The notes under the pieces were generated by a model. The model saw only the letters and a program-made list of their open reading frames with translations, was not told where the DNA came from and made no database searches. 64,000 bases of DNA, taken from positions 31,383 to 95,382 of the forward strand of contig WHVA01000440.1 in NCBI GenBank assembly GCA_015179125.1. The letters run 5' to 3'. Made by a program: the position numbers and the translations under genes. The DNA comes from Gautieria morchelliformis (lineage: Eukaryota > Basidiomycota > Agaricomycetes > Gomphales > Gomphaceae). This document shows positions 12,433 to 22,649 of this stretch, in pieces (the first letter of the stretch is position 1; the number at the start of each line of letters is the position of its first letter).

Positions 12433-12442
12433 AGAAAAGTCT
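12433..12442 (+). promoter_or_regulatory. Putative self-priming primer-binding site of Gypsy-A
   Basis: AGAAAAGTCT lies two bases inside the 5' LTR border. It is the exact reverse complement of AGACTTTTCT in the LTR just downstream of the TATA-like box, as in Tf1/sushi elements, where the RNA 5' end folds back to prime reverse transcription. Confidence 0.65.
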
Positions 12443-12620
12443 CTCCACTAGAGGACCGGCGGTCGTACTGCACATTGCATTTGCCATAGGTGCATTTGGA
12501 ATTGGAGATAGCAACTCAGAGATCACAACCTCTTCCATGCACACGGTGTATGACAGCCCCTCTTCTTACGTTGAGCTCCCAACACCGGAAATCCCATCCC
12601 ATACTTCTCCTCCTTCTGAC

Positions 12621-12866
12621 ATGGATCCAGATGATCGTCTTTGGAATATGGAGGAGGAGTTGACGTGGAACCAGATGAAGACTGATGCAATTGAAACAGC
12701 CTTACAAACGATTTTGGCTAAGTTAGATATTCCACAAAGTGGTGGAAATGCAATGCAGGATGAGTCGGATTTCGGAAAAGCAGCGGTAGCAGAAGAGAGG
12801 ATGTCCACGAAGTTGGCAAAGGTCAAACCCGGCAGACTTTGATGGAGATTGGGAGAAGGGATGCAC
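12621..12866 (+). pseudogene. Gypsy-A gag, N-terminal fragment
   Basis: The gag frame begins at ATG 12,621 (MDPDDRLWNMEEELTW) and matches the gag at 62,557 with many C-to-T and G-to-A changes. The frame stops at 12,842 because of a small shift and is then cut by the Gypsy-B insertion at 12,867. Only the helical N-terminal part is present. The next about 435 bp of gag, judged from the 62 kb copy, are missing. Confidence 0.85.
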
Positions 12867-13271
12867 TGTCAAGGGAACACCAATCGCATGCTTTATCACA
12901 GTGCGCATTATCGCATGCATGTTGTTGGTGGCCCCTGAACTTCTCCTAGCCTTCGGCATCCTTCTGTCTTGTGTTCCGTTTATTTCCCTTCCTGTTCCGG
13001 CCCCTTCCGACATCATTCCTTCCTTATCCATCCAGCCCTGTTATCGCTGGCGTGATTGCTTATGTAACTGGGGCATTCGGTGATCGGGCTAGCATGCTCG
13101 AGTTTACTTATAGTCGTAGTTAGGTGGTGAAGGGGTTCCTTAGAGTTTTCTCTTTGGATCCCCCTTCGCCAGGTATGTCTGTGTCCTGTATATAGTTCTC
13201 TATCTTACTTTGGATCCCCCTTCGCCAGTTCGCCGCTTGAGTGTAGAGCGTCTGCCTAGGTTGCCCTTATA
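12867..13271 (+). repeat. Gypsy-B 5' LTR
   Basis: 405 bp, starting TGTCAAGGG and ending CCCTTATA. It contains few ATCGCATGC units near its start compared with the 3' LTR. TATA-like TTATAG is near 13,109 and leader AGAGTTTTCT at 13,142-13,151. Two identical 21-nt modules CTTTGGATCCCCCTTCGCCAG lie at 13,152-13,172 and 13,208-13,228. Confidence 0.9.
13173..13228 (+). other. Candidate leader intron inside the Gypsy-B 5' LTR
   Basis: The 56 bp between the two module ends begin GTATGT, the fungal 5' splice consensus, contain CTTAC upstream of the end and finish in CAG. Removal leaves exactly one copy of the 21-nt module. The same layout exists in the 3' LTR and in long-form Gypsy-A LTRs. Confidence 0.5.
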
Positions 13272-13273
13272 GT

Positions 13274-13283
13274 AGAAAACTCT
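13274..13283 (+). promoter_or_regulatory. Putative self-priming primer-binding site of Gypsy-B
   Basis: AGAAAACTCT lies two bases inside the LTR and is the exact complement of leader AGAGTTTTCT at 13,142-13,151. Relative to Gypsy-A, both the site and the leader changed at the same paired position (G/C to C/G). Confidence 0.65.
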
Positions 13284-13388
13284 CTCTAGAGCATCGGTTG
13301 CGAAATCACCCGACTTCGAATCGAACACCCTTCGAAAGCAGCGATTTTAGAATCCTTTCTCATACCCCGACACCCTCTAACACTTACC

Positions 13389-14498
13389 ATGGACAACTTG
13401 CCATCTGCTGCTGAAGTTTTAGACTGCTTGGCGGCGATAGAGCAAGAGTTGATGAGAGAGAGGCAGGAAAAACAAGATCTGGAGACGAGGTTGAATACCC
13501 TGCAGGCTACGACCACTGGGCTGATGGCTGGACTCCCTAGTCACGTTTGCACCTCCTCAAAGCGAACAGCTGAGCCAGCAAAGCCTTCTGAGTACGATGG
13601 TGATCGTGCAAATGGTCGCAACTTCATCCAGTCATGCAGCCTCTACCTGGGTGTGTGTGCGAGCGACTTCCCGGACGGGCAGTCGCAGATCCTTTGGGTG
13701 ATGTCCTTCATGAAAACAGGGAGGGCTGCGACTTTTGCCACTTGTGCATTCACTCATGAAGCAAAGCATGGCATGCCGCTCTATGTGTGGAAGGATTTCA
13801 TTGAAGCATTCCACCAGCAGTTCTATCCCCTACATGAGGCCACCGATGCAATGAATCAACTGGAATCGCGCCAGTACCACCAGGGCAAGCGTTCAGTTGA
13901 CGAATACATCGATGGGTTCGAAGAGCTGGTTGAGAAGGCTGAATACACAGATGGGAGATCAATTGTGATGAAGTTCCGTCGAGGTCTCGAACCTGCGATC
14001 CAGAGTCGTATTGCATTGATGTTGGATGGCAGGCCAAAGGACGATGACCCTTCTGCATGGTATGGAGCGGCGAGAACAGTTGCACTCACGCGTGCGGCCA
14101 ACGAAGCATTCCAGGGACCTAGGGTGACAAATAGTGGCCCTCCCCCACCGCCAGTTTTTCGCAAGGCAGGTGAATCACATACCAGGTTCACCAGTCAACT
14201 CCCTTCAAGGCCAGCAATAATGCCAGTGCCCACACCCCTTCCAACTGCCTCTGGACCCACTCCGATGGATGTGGATGCTGTGAAAAAGCGATTCCCACAG
14301 CCACTCACCTGTCGGCGCTGTGGGAAGGTCAGACATTTCGCGCGAGAATTCCCCCAGGCCTACAATGTCTGCTACATGACAGCTGATGAGCATGAGGAGC
14401 TGCTGGAGCACTGGATGGTTGCTGCAGATGTGCGAGATGCCGCTGAGGAAGAGGTTGAGAAGGATGACGTGGAGGATTTTGTGCCGCGCAGCGAGTGA
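13389..14498 (+). CDS. gag: Gypsy-B gag polyprotein (defective zinc knuckle)
   Basis: An open frame of 369 codons from ATG 13,389. The N-terminus is helical (AIEQELMRERQEKQDLETRL). A capsid-like region follows, including RNFIQSCSLYLGV, DAMNQLESRQYHQGKRSVDE and KFRRGLEP. A Pro-rich linker precedes a CCHC knuckle. The knuckle reads CRRCGKVRHFAREFPQ, so the final Cys is Phe and the usual Gly before His is Arg; RNA binding is probably impaired. Gag assembles the intracellular particle that packages element RNA. The TGA stop at 14,496-14,498 lies in a 31-nt overlap with the pol frame (-1). Confidence 0.88.
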   Translation: MDNLPSAAEVLDCLAAIEQELMRERQEKQDLETRLNTLQATTTGLMAGLPSHVCTSSKRTAEPAKPSEYDGDRANGRNFIQSCSLYLGVCASDFPDGQSQILWVMSFMKTGRAATFATCAFTHEAKHGMPLYVWKDFIEAFHQQFYPLHEATDAMNQLESRQYHQGKRSVDEYIDGFEELVEKAEYTDGRSIVMKFRRGLEPAIQSRIALMLDGRPKDDDPSAWYGAARTVALTRAANEAFQGPRVTNSGPPPPPVFRKAGESHTRFTSQLPSRPAIMPVPTPLPTASGPTPMDVDAVKKRFPQPLTCRRCGKVRHFAREFPQAYNVCYMTADEHEELLEHWMVAADVRDAAEEEVEKDDVEDFVPRSE

Positions 14499-17400
14499 GA
14501 GATGTGCCCTTGCTGCCCCTCTCCAATCGCTTTGCTGCACTGTCAATAGCCCCAGATACTGAAGATACAATTCACATGTCGGAAACTGGGGCGCGCGCAG
14601 CAAGCGATAAAGACACATCAACCAACGACGTTCTAAAACGTCCTTCACCACAATTGAAGCACTGGGAGCGAGCCCTTCCCAAGCACTTCATGGTCACATC
14701 TGTTCCCTCTCCAAATTCGCTGAACCTCAAGGTAGAGATCCAGACAACAGACACAGCTGAGGTCGAAGGATTGACTGCGCTCCTTGACAGTGGTGCAACT
14801 GGGTTGTTTATCGATAGTGAATTTGTCGCCACTGATAAGTTAACCATGCGATCACTGACACGCCCTGCCCCTGTGTACAATGTTGATGGCACCCCCAATG
14901 AGGGTGGAGCAATTCGCAATGTTGTTGATGTCATCCTGCGATTCTGTGACCACTCCGAACATGCTGTCTTCGCCGTTACGAACCTTGGGAAGCACAAGAT
15001 GATCCTTGGCTATCCATGGCTCCAGGAGCACAACACAGAGGTTAACTGGCGAATGCAGGAGGTAACACTGAGTCAATGCCCTGCACAGTGTCACACCTGC
15101 AGAGCGACACTGCGGGAAGAGCATAAAGAGGAGGCAAGGATACATGCATGCCGCATGGGCCCTCTGCCACAGATGGTGGAAGAGGAAGAGAGTGACACCG
15201 AAGAAGATCAGCCAGGTGACATTGAGCCCCTTCTGGAGCCAGGCGACCGCCTGTTTGTGACTGTGTCCATGCCCAATGTACCTGTACCCATTATCGCAGC
15301 CACCACAACCACTTTGCAGCAGCTAGCGGAAAAGGCCCTTCGCAGTGTACCCCCAGCGGAAAAGGAACTCATCCCTCCGTACCTCTGTGACTTCAAGGAT
15401 GTTTTCGCTAAAGAGTCCTTTGATTCACTTCCCGAACGCAGGACATGGGACTGTGCGATTGAGCTCGAGCCAGAAGCCAAGCCATCTGCATGCAAGGTTT
15501 ACCCACTCTCCCCCAGTGAACAGTTGCAGCTGGATGAATTCCTGCAGGAAAACCTGCGCACTGGTCACATTCGCCCCTTGAAATTGCCTATGGCCAGCCC
15601 AGTGTTCTTCATCAAGAAGAAGGATGGGTCACTGCGACTGGTCCAGGATTATCGCGTGCTCAATGCCATGACAGTGAAGAACTACTACCCCCTTCCCATC
15701 ATTTCCAAGCTCATCGCACAGCTTCGTGGAGCAAAATACTTCACCAAGCTAGATGTGTGATGGGGTTTCAACAATGTGCAGATAAAGGATGGCGATGAGT
15801 GGAAGGCTGCATTCTGCAGTAATTGTGGCCTCTTTGAACCCCTCATCATGTTCTTTGGGCTCACAAACAGTCCTGTGACATTTCAAACCAGGATGAATGA
15901 CATCTTCCAAGACCTCATCATGGAAGGGCATGTGTGTGTGTACCTGGATGACATCCTGATATTCACTGACACCCTTGAGGAGCATCACTGACTTCTGCGA
16001 ATAGTCCTTGAGCGCCTACGGCAGCACAAACTCTATCTTCGCCCTGAGAAATGCAAATTTGAGCGAACGAAGATTGAGTACCTTGGGCTCATTGTGCCAC
16101 ATGGCAAGGTAGAGATGGACCCCGTCAAGGTCGCAGGTGTCATGGACTGGCCAACCCCAGCAAATCGCAAAGAGGTGCAGGCCTTCCTGGGATTTGCCAA
16201 CTTTTAACGCCGGTTCATAGAGGGCTTCTCACATCATGCGTGACCCCTGTTCGAGCTCACCAAGAAGGATGTACAATGGTCGTGGGGTGATCGCGAACAG
16301 CAGGCATTTGATGGGCTAAAGCGGCGATTCACATCAACGCCGATCCTGCACTTTGCAGATGACAATCAACCATACCGGGTGGAGGCCAACAGTTCAGATG
16401 TTGCCACTGGTGCAGTCCTGTCCCAGCGATCTCCAGATGACGACAAATGGCATCCCATTGTGTTTTACTCCAAGAGTCTCACTCCTGTGGACTGAAATTA
16501 TGAGATTCATGACAAGGAGATGCTGGCGATTATTCGTGCCCTAGAGGAATGGCGACATTTCCTTGAAGGCACTAAGCATCGCATTGAGATCTGGACAGAC
16601 CACAAGAACCTGGAGTATTTTCGCACTGCAAAGAAGCTTAATCGCAGGCAGGTTAGATGGTCCCTCTACTTGTCGCGTTTTGATTTCGAGCTTCACCATT
16701 GGCCTGGTGTCACGATGGGCAAGTCAGATGCACTGTCGTGGCACTCAGACCATGGGTCAGGATCAGGTGACAACAGCAATTTGACGCTCCTACGCCCAGA
16801 GCTGTTCATTGTTCGCACCCTGGAGGGGCTCACCCTGGTGGGGGAAGAATGTGGGATTATTCGCGACGTGAAGAAGGCATTTGGAGATTGGTCACTGGAG
16901 GATGAGGTCGCAGAGGCGATAAAGAAGCTGTGAGAGTCTGGTGGGAAATCGCTGGTGTCTGCAGAGTGGGCTGAGATGGATGGGTTGCTCACATTCCGAG
17001 GTAAAGTTTATGTTCCAGATGTCCAGGACCTCAGGCAATGGATTGTCGCCCAGCACCACGATTCACGGGTCGCTGTTCACCCTGGGTGATGGAAGACCCT
17101 TGAACTTGTCTCACAAAATTACTGGTGGCCCCATATGTCGTGGTATGTTGGTGAGTACACCAAAACATGCAATTTGTGCCTGCAAACAAAGGCACGAAGG
17201 CAGCCACCCCTCGGTGAACACCATCCACTCCCTGTCCCTGAAGCACGCTGGGACATGATCAGTGTTGACTTCATTGTGGAACTGCCTGATGCACATGGCT
17301 ATGATGCTGTGATGAATGTAGTGGATTCCATCTCAAAGCGGGCGCACTTCATCCCCACCAACACCAGGATCACTGCAGCTGGAGCAGCGTGACTTTTCCT

Positions 17401-18411
17401 ACACCACATCTGGAAGCTGCATGGCCTCCCGCAAACAGTGGTGTCAGATCGCGGGGTCCAGTTCGTGCGCGAATTCACTCGGGAGCTTTATCGCCTGCTG
17501 GGAATTCGCATCGCAGCCTCCACAGCGTACCACCCGCAGACTGATGGACAGACGGAGCAACTCAATCAAGAGCTAGAGCAGTACCTTCGACTCTTTGTCA
17601 ATGAGCGACAAGACGACTGGGACGACCTCTTGACCATGGCTGAGTTCCAGTACAAAACCATGTGCATGCTTCCATTCTTCAATCACCCTTCATGCTAGAC
17701 ACTGGGCGGCACCCATGAATGGGCTTCGAACCGCATCAGCCCCAATCGAACCTTGAGTCTGTCAATGAATTCAAGGAACACATGGAGGAGTCACTGTCAG
17801 AAGTGAAGTCGGCACTGGCAAAGTCGAAGGAGGATATGGCAACATACTCTAATCGCCGATGCGAGCCAGCACCTACATTTTCGCCGGGTGACAAGGTTTA
17901 CCTTGATGCAAGTGATATAAACACCACCCGTCCGTCGAAAAAGCTAGCTCATCGGCGACTTGGCCCCTACATTGTTGAACGCCAAGTTGGGCCACAAGCC
18001 TACCGTCTCCGCCTCCTGAGGTCTCTGAGTCGCCTCCACCCCGTTTTCCCTATCATTAAGCTCACTCCTGCCCCATCCGATCCAATCCCAGGTCGGCGAC
18101 CATCCCCACCACCTCCACCCATCCTTAGAGAGGGCGATGAGCACTTTGAAGTCGAACAGATGTTAGACAGTCGCATGTGAGCAAATCACCTCCAGTTCCT
18201 CATCAAGTGGAAGGGGTATGGCTATGAAGAGAATTCTTGGGAAAATGAGGGGGATGTCCAAGCTCCTGACCTCATTGCCGACTTCTGCCATTTGCATCCA
18301 GGTGCGCCTTTTTGCATTCGCTCCTTGGAGGCTGTCACCTTTCAGAATCGCATCCCTGTTCCACCAGTGGGACTTCATGCGTCGGGTCGCCGCATTCTAG
18401 AGGGGGGGTGA
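14468..18411 (+). pseudogene. pol: Gypsy-B pol: protease, RT, RNase H, integrase, chromodomain (multiple stops)
   Basis: The pol frame opens at 14,468, -1 relative to gag. Retropepsin motif LLDSGATGLFID is near 14,790. RT follows: SPVFFIKKKDGSLRLVQDYR, FTKLDV, FFGLTNSP, catalytic VYLDDILIF near 15,940. RNase H has [14 protein letters not shown]. Integrase has the C-x2-C finger (CNLCLQTKA), ISVDFIVELP, VSDRGVQF and HPQTDGQTEQLNQ. The chromodomain reads LQFLIKWKGYGYEENSWE, ending at 18,411. The 3' end runs into the polypurine tract. In-frame stops include TGA after FTKLDV, EEHH, SHHA, TPVD, IKKL, AVHPG, AGAA and DSRM, each where CGA is expected or plausible, plus one TAA after FANF and a frame break near 17,660-17,700. 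Confidence 0.92.
18400..18408 (+). promoter_or_regulatory. Gypsy-B polypurine tract
   Basis: An uninterrupted G-rich purine run (GAGGGGGGG) immediately before the 3' LTR, the expected primer for plus-strand DNA synthesis. Confidence 0.8.
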
Positions 18412-18869
18412 TGTCAAGGGAACACCAATCGCATGCTTTGTGGCAGTGTGTATTATCGCATGCATTATCGCATGCTTTATCATAGCATGCATTATTGCAG
18501 TGCGCATTATCGCATGCATGTTGTTGGTGGCCCCTGAACTTCTCCTAGCCTTCGGCATCCTTCTGTCTTGTGTTCCGTTATTTCCCTTCCTGTTCCGGCC
18601 CCTTCCGACATCATTCCTTCCTTATCCATCCAGCCCTGTTATCGCTGGCATGATTGCTTATGTAACTGGGGCATTCGGTGATCGGGCTAGCATGCCCGAG
18701 TTTACTCATAGTTGTAGTTAGGTGGCGAAGGGGTTCTTTAGAGTTTTCTCTCTGGATCCCCCTTTGCCAGGTATGTCTGTGTCCTGTATATAGTTCTCTA
18801 TCTTACTTTGGATCCCCCTTCGCCAGTTCGCCGCTTGAGTGTAGAGCCTCTGCCTAGGTTGCCCTTATA
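18412..18869 (+). repeat. Gypsy-B 3' LTR with expanded ATCGCATGC repeats
   Basis: 458 bp. It matches the 5' LTR except for about 53 extra bases near the start, made of TATCGCATGC-like units (18,430-18,515). It has the same duplicated 21-nt module and GTATGT...CAG spacer. It is followed directly by Gypsy-A gag sequence. Confidence 0.9.
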
Positions 18870-19356
18870 GAAGGGTGGTACCAAGCTGCGCAAAGGGTGT
18901 CCCAAAACAGGGAAGCAAATGAGGCCTTTGTGGAGACAAACCGGAACATGACATGCAGTTCTGCTTGTCCTACTCCACCTGTCCAAAACCCAGAACAGCA
19001 TTCATTCTGACTCGGAAGATATTTCCGACAGTTGCTCTGCCTGCCCCTGCTAGGAACCCTAGCCCCCCTCCCTCGAAGAATGGCCCTGCCCCAATGGATG
19101 TTGACTGCATGCGCAGAAAAGGCAACCCAATTGTCACCTGCTTCTGATTCCGGCAGCCAGGCCACTATGCCTGCAAGTGCCCCTAAGCTTTTGACATCCA
19201 GTTTATGACCACAGAGGAGAAACTCAAGCTCCTTCCAGAGTTCCTCATGCTTGCAGACATAAGCAGAGTGCCCACTGTGGAAGAATGTTCTGAAAATGTG
19301 GAACATGGTGCGTTGGAAGTGGAAGATGCATCATATTTTGTGACGTGCAGCGGGTG
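18870..19356 (+). pseudogene. Gypsy-A gag, C-terminal remnant
   Basis: It resumes at GAAGGGTGGTACCAAGCTGC, equal to position about 63,245 of the other copy. The zinc knuckle region (19,137-19,185) is broken: a TGA replaces the CGC of the first knuckle loop and the last CGC/TGC positions are changed. The frame then runs to a stop at 19,354-19,356. It keeps the one base that the 62 kb copy has lost near 63,607. Confidence 0.82.
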
Positions 19357-19574
19357 AGATGTGTGCCCCTGCTACGTGTACATAACCAGTTTGCCTGTCT
19401 TGAAGTAGAGAATGAGAAGCCTCCACTCCCCTCAGTTCATGCAGACCCACTGGATAAAGCACACAAAAGCCAAATCTGACATCTCATCCATTCCACATCC
19501 GCCCTTGGGAGAGACACCTCACGAAGCACTATGTTGTTGCTACCACCCCTGGCCCCAAGTCACTGGTCATTAAG

Positions 19575-20156
19575 GTGGAGATCCAGACAATGGACACAGC
19601 GGAAGTCAAATCCGGACCCGCACTTGTCGATTGTGGGGCCACTGGTCAGTTTATGGACTGGGACTATGTGGAACGAAACCGACTGACCACATGGAAGTTG
19701 CAACGTGCAATCCCAGTGTTCAATGTGGATGGAATCCCCAATGAGGCGGGGTCCATCATGGAAATAGTAGACACAATTCTCCGCTACGATGGACACACGG
19801 TACGCACTTCCTTTGCAGTTACCAGCCTGGGGAAGCAAGACATCATCCTTGGGTTTACCTGGCTGCAGGAGCATAACCTGGATATCAACCAGCAGACTCA
19901 GAAGGTGCTGATGAGTCAATGCCCAACCAAGTGTCACATGTGCCGGTCGGAAGTGCGGAAGGAGTGTCAGGAGCAGCAGAAGACCGAACGGCTCATACAG
20001 ACATGTCGTTCTGGCCCTCATCCACTGCTTGCAGAAGAGGATTCGGAAGCGGAATTTGAACCAGCTCCCACTCCCGATTTCAATTCCAATTCCGACTCTA
20101 ACGTCATCCGACTTGGCCCAGAAAACACTTGGGTGGAAGGGGAGCACTTGCTGTAG
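19575..20156 (+). pseudogene. Gypsy-A protease region
   Basis: An open stretch of 193 codons encoding the retropepsin-like domain. The active site reads ALVDCGATGQFMD, with Cys in place of the usual Ser of D-S/T-G. A flap region and the ILGFTWLQEHN motif follow, with Cys-rich MSQCPTKCHMCRS after it. It ends at a stop at 20,154-20,156 and continues in another frame at 20,244. Confidence 0.85.
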
Positions 20157-20243
20157 GTAAACCTTCCGCCGGAAGCAGAGCACATCCACACCACCGGAAA
20201 TATTTCACAATGCCTCACAGAAGCCTCCAGGAAACATGATAAA

Positions 20244-20406
20244 GTGGAGGTGGATATTCTGGAGTACCTGCGGGAGTTCGAGGACATCTTTACCAAGGAG
20301 TTGTTTGATGCCCTGCCTCCATGGAAGCTGTGGGACCATGCCATCGAGTTGGAGCCTGGGTCCAAGCCCACCAACTATAAGGTCCACCTGCTGTCACCCA
20401 GGGAGC
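20244..20406 (+). pseudogene. Gypsy-A protease-RT connection, cut by LTR-D
   Basis: It encodes LREFEDIFTKELFDALPPWK and IELEPGSKP, the conserved segment before RT in chromodomain Gypsy elements. The frame is interrupted at 20,406 and resumes at 21,861 with QVELNVFLAENL. Confidence 0.85.
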
Positions 20407-21855
20407 TGTTGGGGAATCAGCTGTTCAACCAGCTACAATAGGCTCATACCGGTGTATTTCCACTTTTTCATGAGTTATAGCATATACACGAAGCTATAAG
20501 AAATTGTGGGAGGCTAAACAAGTATATTTGACCTCAAATAGGTGGTCACTCACCCAGCTGACGATATGGCTGACGTGGCATACAAAACTAAAACATCCCT
20601 CTATCGTTCCCCTATTTTCCCATATTTTTCTGCAATTTATTTGGCCCAAACTGCCTTATTTCTGCTATTGCAGAGTTGTGTGTCCACTTACACCCACAAC
20701 TCTGTCACGGACTTTCCATTTCAAACTCCGCCGGACACCTCGGCGGTAAGCGTATTTTCGGACTTCTGGTCACTCAAGCGCCCACAAGTCCGGCAGGATG
20801 GCTCTCCCAGTAATTCCAGCTGAGCCTCAATCTGTTGCTATATGCAGCCATAGCAACTATGCAGCCTGTTTGGCTGAACCAAACAGTGGGGATCTTGGTC
20901 AGTCATGGCAACAAGGCTGTATCAGGCTATACAAGGCAGTGCTAAGCAGTGTCCTTGGTTATTGTGGCTACAGAGCACTAATTGGCTCAGAATTGCTTAC
21001 TCAGCCTCTGAGTGCCAAAGTCATAACTGGATGTACAGCCTCAGTGACTTAACCAAACCAGGCACATCTTGGTGAGTCAGGAGTACATGACTCAACCAAG
21101 CTGTGCCAAGTCACATGACTCTGATCAGTGAGTCATTCCTGACAAATCAAGCTATGATTGGTAGGAAACACTGTGAGTCATCTGGAACCACCCAGAACCT
21201 TCCTATACTTTCTTCCAGCTTCTACAAGCTGCTCCCCCCATTCCATTAATAGATAGAAGGTTCTACCTGCTTACTAAGCTCATGTACATTAATATAAAAG
21301 GAGGCCCTTTTGCCTGCCTTTTCATCAGCCAATCTACCATCTTCTATCCAACACACCTTGCGTGACTTGCCAAGCTTGCACAGCTTACCAGGCTGCTAAC
21401 CCCAGCTAGGGTTATTACACTTGCTTAGTGTATTAATTCTCAGTTAAGTAGTTGCTTTTCTACTTAGCCACCCAGACTAACCCTCTAGGTGAAATTCTGC
21501 AGAGTGAGGTTGTCAATCAATTTTCTTGCCAATTAGCACTCCAATACCCGAGATGATCTGATCAGTCGATTTTCCTGTTCAGAGACTTTCACAAGTCACT
21601 ACCCAAAAACCAGTCACTCGTTTATTGCAGTGTGTTGACGTTAATCAGTTCAGCCCACTTACAAACTCTCCTGCGAAAGCCATTCCTCTCTTTTTGGAAT
21701 ACTTGGACCCCGATAGTTGTCCTCGAACCTACAAACTAATAGTTTGTTATTCATTACGCCAGTAGTATCTAATATTCTTGCAGTTTCGTATACGACACAT
21801 TCTGATAGACCAAGGCGTTAGCTCTAACACCAAAGTCTTGAAGGGTTCCAAAACA
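20407..21855 (+). repeat. LTR-D: 1.45 kb solo LTR in Gypsy-A
   Basis: It starts TGTTGGGGAATC and ends TTCCAAAACA. The target duplication GGAGC is exact (20,402-20,406 and 21,856-21,860), and the host RT frame is restored when the insert is ignored. A TATA box TATAAAAG is at 21,293-21,300, which sets the orientation. No long ORF is present. A second copy, minus strand, is at 53,282-54,775. The parent element is not in the window. Confidence 0.88.
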
Positions 21856-22249
21856 GGAGCAGGTAGAGCTCAATGTATTCCTTGCAGAGAACCTCTGCAG
21901 AGGGAGGATCTGCCCCTCCAAGTCACCAATCGCATTTCCAGTGTTCTTCATCAAGAATAAGGATGGCTCGCTCAGACTTGTGCAGGATTACTGGGCCTTG
22001 AATGCGATCACAATCAAGAACCGGTACCCCATTCCACTCATTTCCGAACTTATCACACAACTCTGTGGTGCAAGGTACTTCACTAAGCTGGATGTCTGCT
22101 GGGGTTTCAACAATGTTCGGATCCGTGAGGGAGACAAGTGGAAGGCCACATTCTGCACCAACTGAGGACTCTTCAAGCCACAGGTCATGTTCTTTGGCCT
22201 CACCAACAATCCTGCCATGTTCCAGACAATGATGAATGACATCTTCCAC
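21856..22249 (+). pseudogene. Gypsy-A reverse transcriptase, N-terminal half
   Basis: It encodes PVFFIKNKDGSLRLVQDY, IPLISELITQL, FTKLDVCWGFNNVRI and MFFGLTNNPAMF. A TGA follows TFCTN (22,162-22,164). It is interrupted by FB-1 at 22,250 just before the catalytic loop. Confidence 0.88.
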
Positions 22250-22649
22250 CACTGCAGGCATAGAAAAGTTTTCTTGTCTGAAAAACTGTTTAAAAAACTG
22301 TAAAGATTTTCCAAATATTTTTAGTGTTTTTTATGTAAAAAAAACTATAATAAAATTTTGTGTTTTTATTAGAATTTGTTGGGCAAGAAAATTAGAAAAA
22401 AATTCAAAGTTTTTTGCAGGGTTTTTTATGGGTTTCTTTGTGTTTTCACAAAGAAACTTAAAAAAAACACATAAAATACCCTGCAAAAAGCTTTAAACTC
22501 TTTTATAATTTTCTTGCTCAACAAATTCTAACAAAAACACAAAATTTCGTCAAAGTTTTTTTACATTAAAAACACTAAAAAAATATGGAATATCTTTACA
22601 GTTTTTTGAATAGTTTTTCAGACCAGAAAATTTTGATATGCCTCCAGTG
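22250..22649. mobile_element. FB-1: 400-bp foldback (MITE-like) element in Gypsy-A RT
   Basis: The ends CACTGCAGGCATA and TATGCCTCCAGTG are inverted repeats with one mismatch. The arms stay complementary almost to the centre near 22,445, so the whole element can fold into one long AT-rich hairpin. It encodes nothing. Flanks suggest at most a 2-bp duplication (CA). The superfamily cannot be assigned. Confidence 0.85.

Larger units (their letters stand above)
12867..18869 (+). mobile_element. Gypsy-B: full-length chromodomain Ty3/Gypsy retrotransposon, inactivated
   Basis: Two related LTRs (12,867-13,271 and 18,412-18,869) begin TGTCAAGGGAACACC and end GTTGCCCTTATA. Between them lie primer site, gag, a pol with PR-RT-RNaseH-IN-chromodomain, and a polypurine tract. 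It is inserted in the gag of Gypsy-A. No target duplication is present (TGCAC left, GAAGG right), and about 435 bp of host gag are absent. RT and integrase are close to those of Gypsy-A, so the two are sister families. At least eight in-frame TGA codons disable pol. Confidence 0.93.

Noticed and set aside
12901-13083. Hydrophobic ORF in the Gypsy-B LTR (also 18,440-18,721)
   Set aside because: Lies wholly inside the LTR and changes length with repeat number; not a gene.
15761-18180. TGA read through as an amino acid (recoding) in Gypsy pol
   Set aside because: Neighbouring cellular genes end on TGA normally, and each retroelement TGA sits where a CpG transition from CGA explains it.
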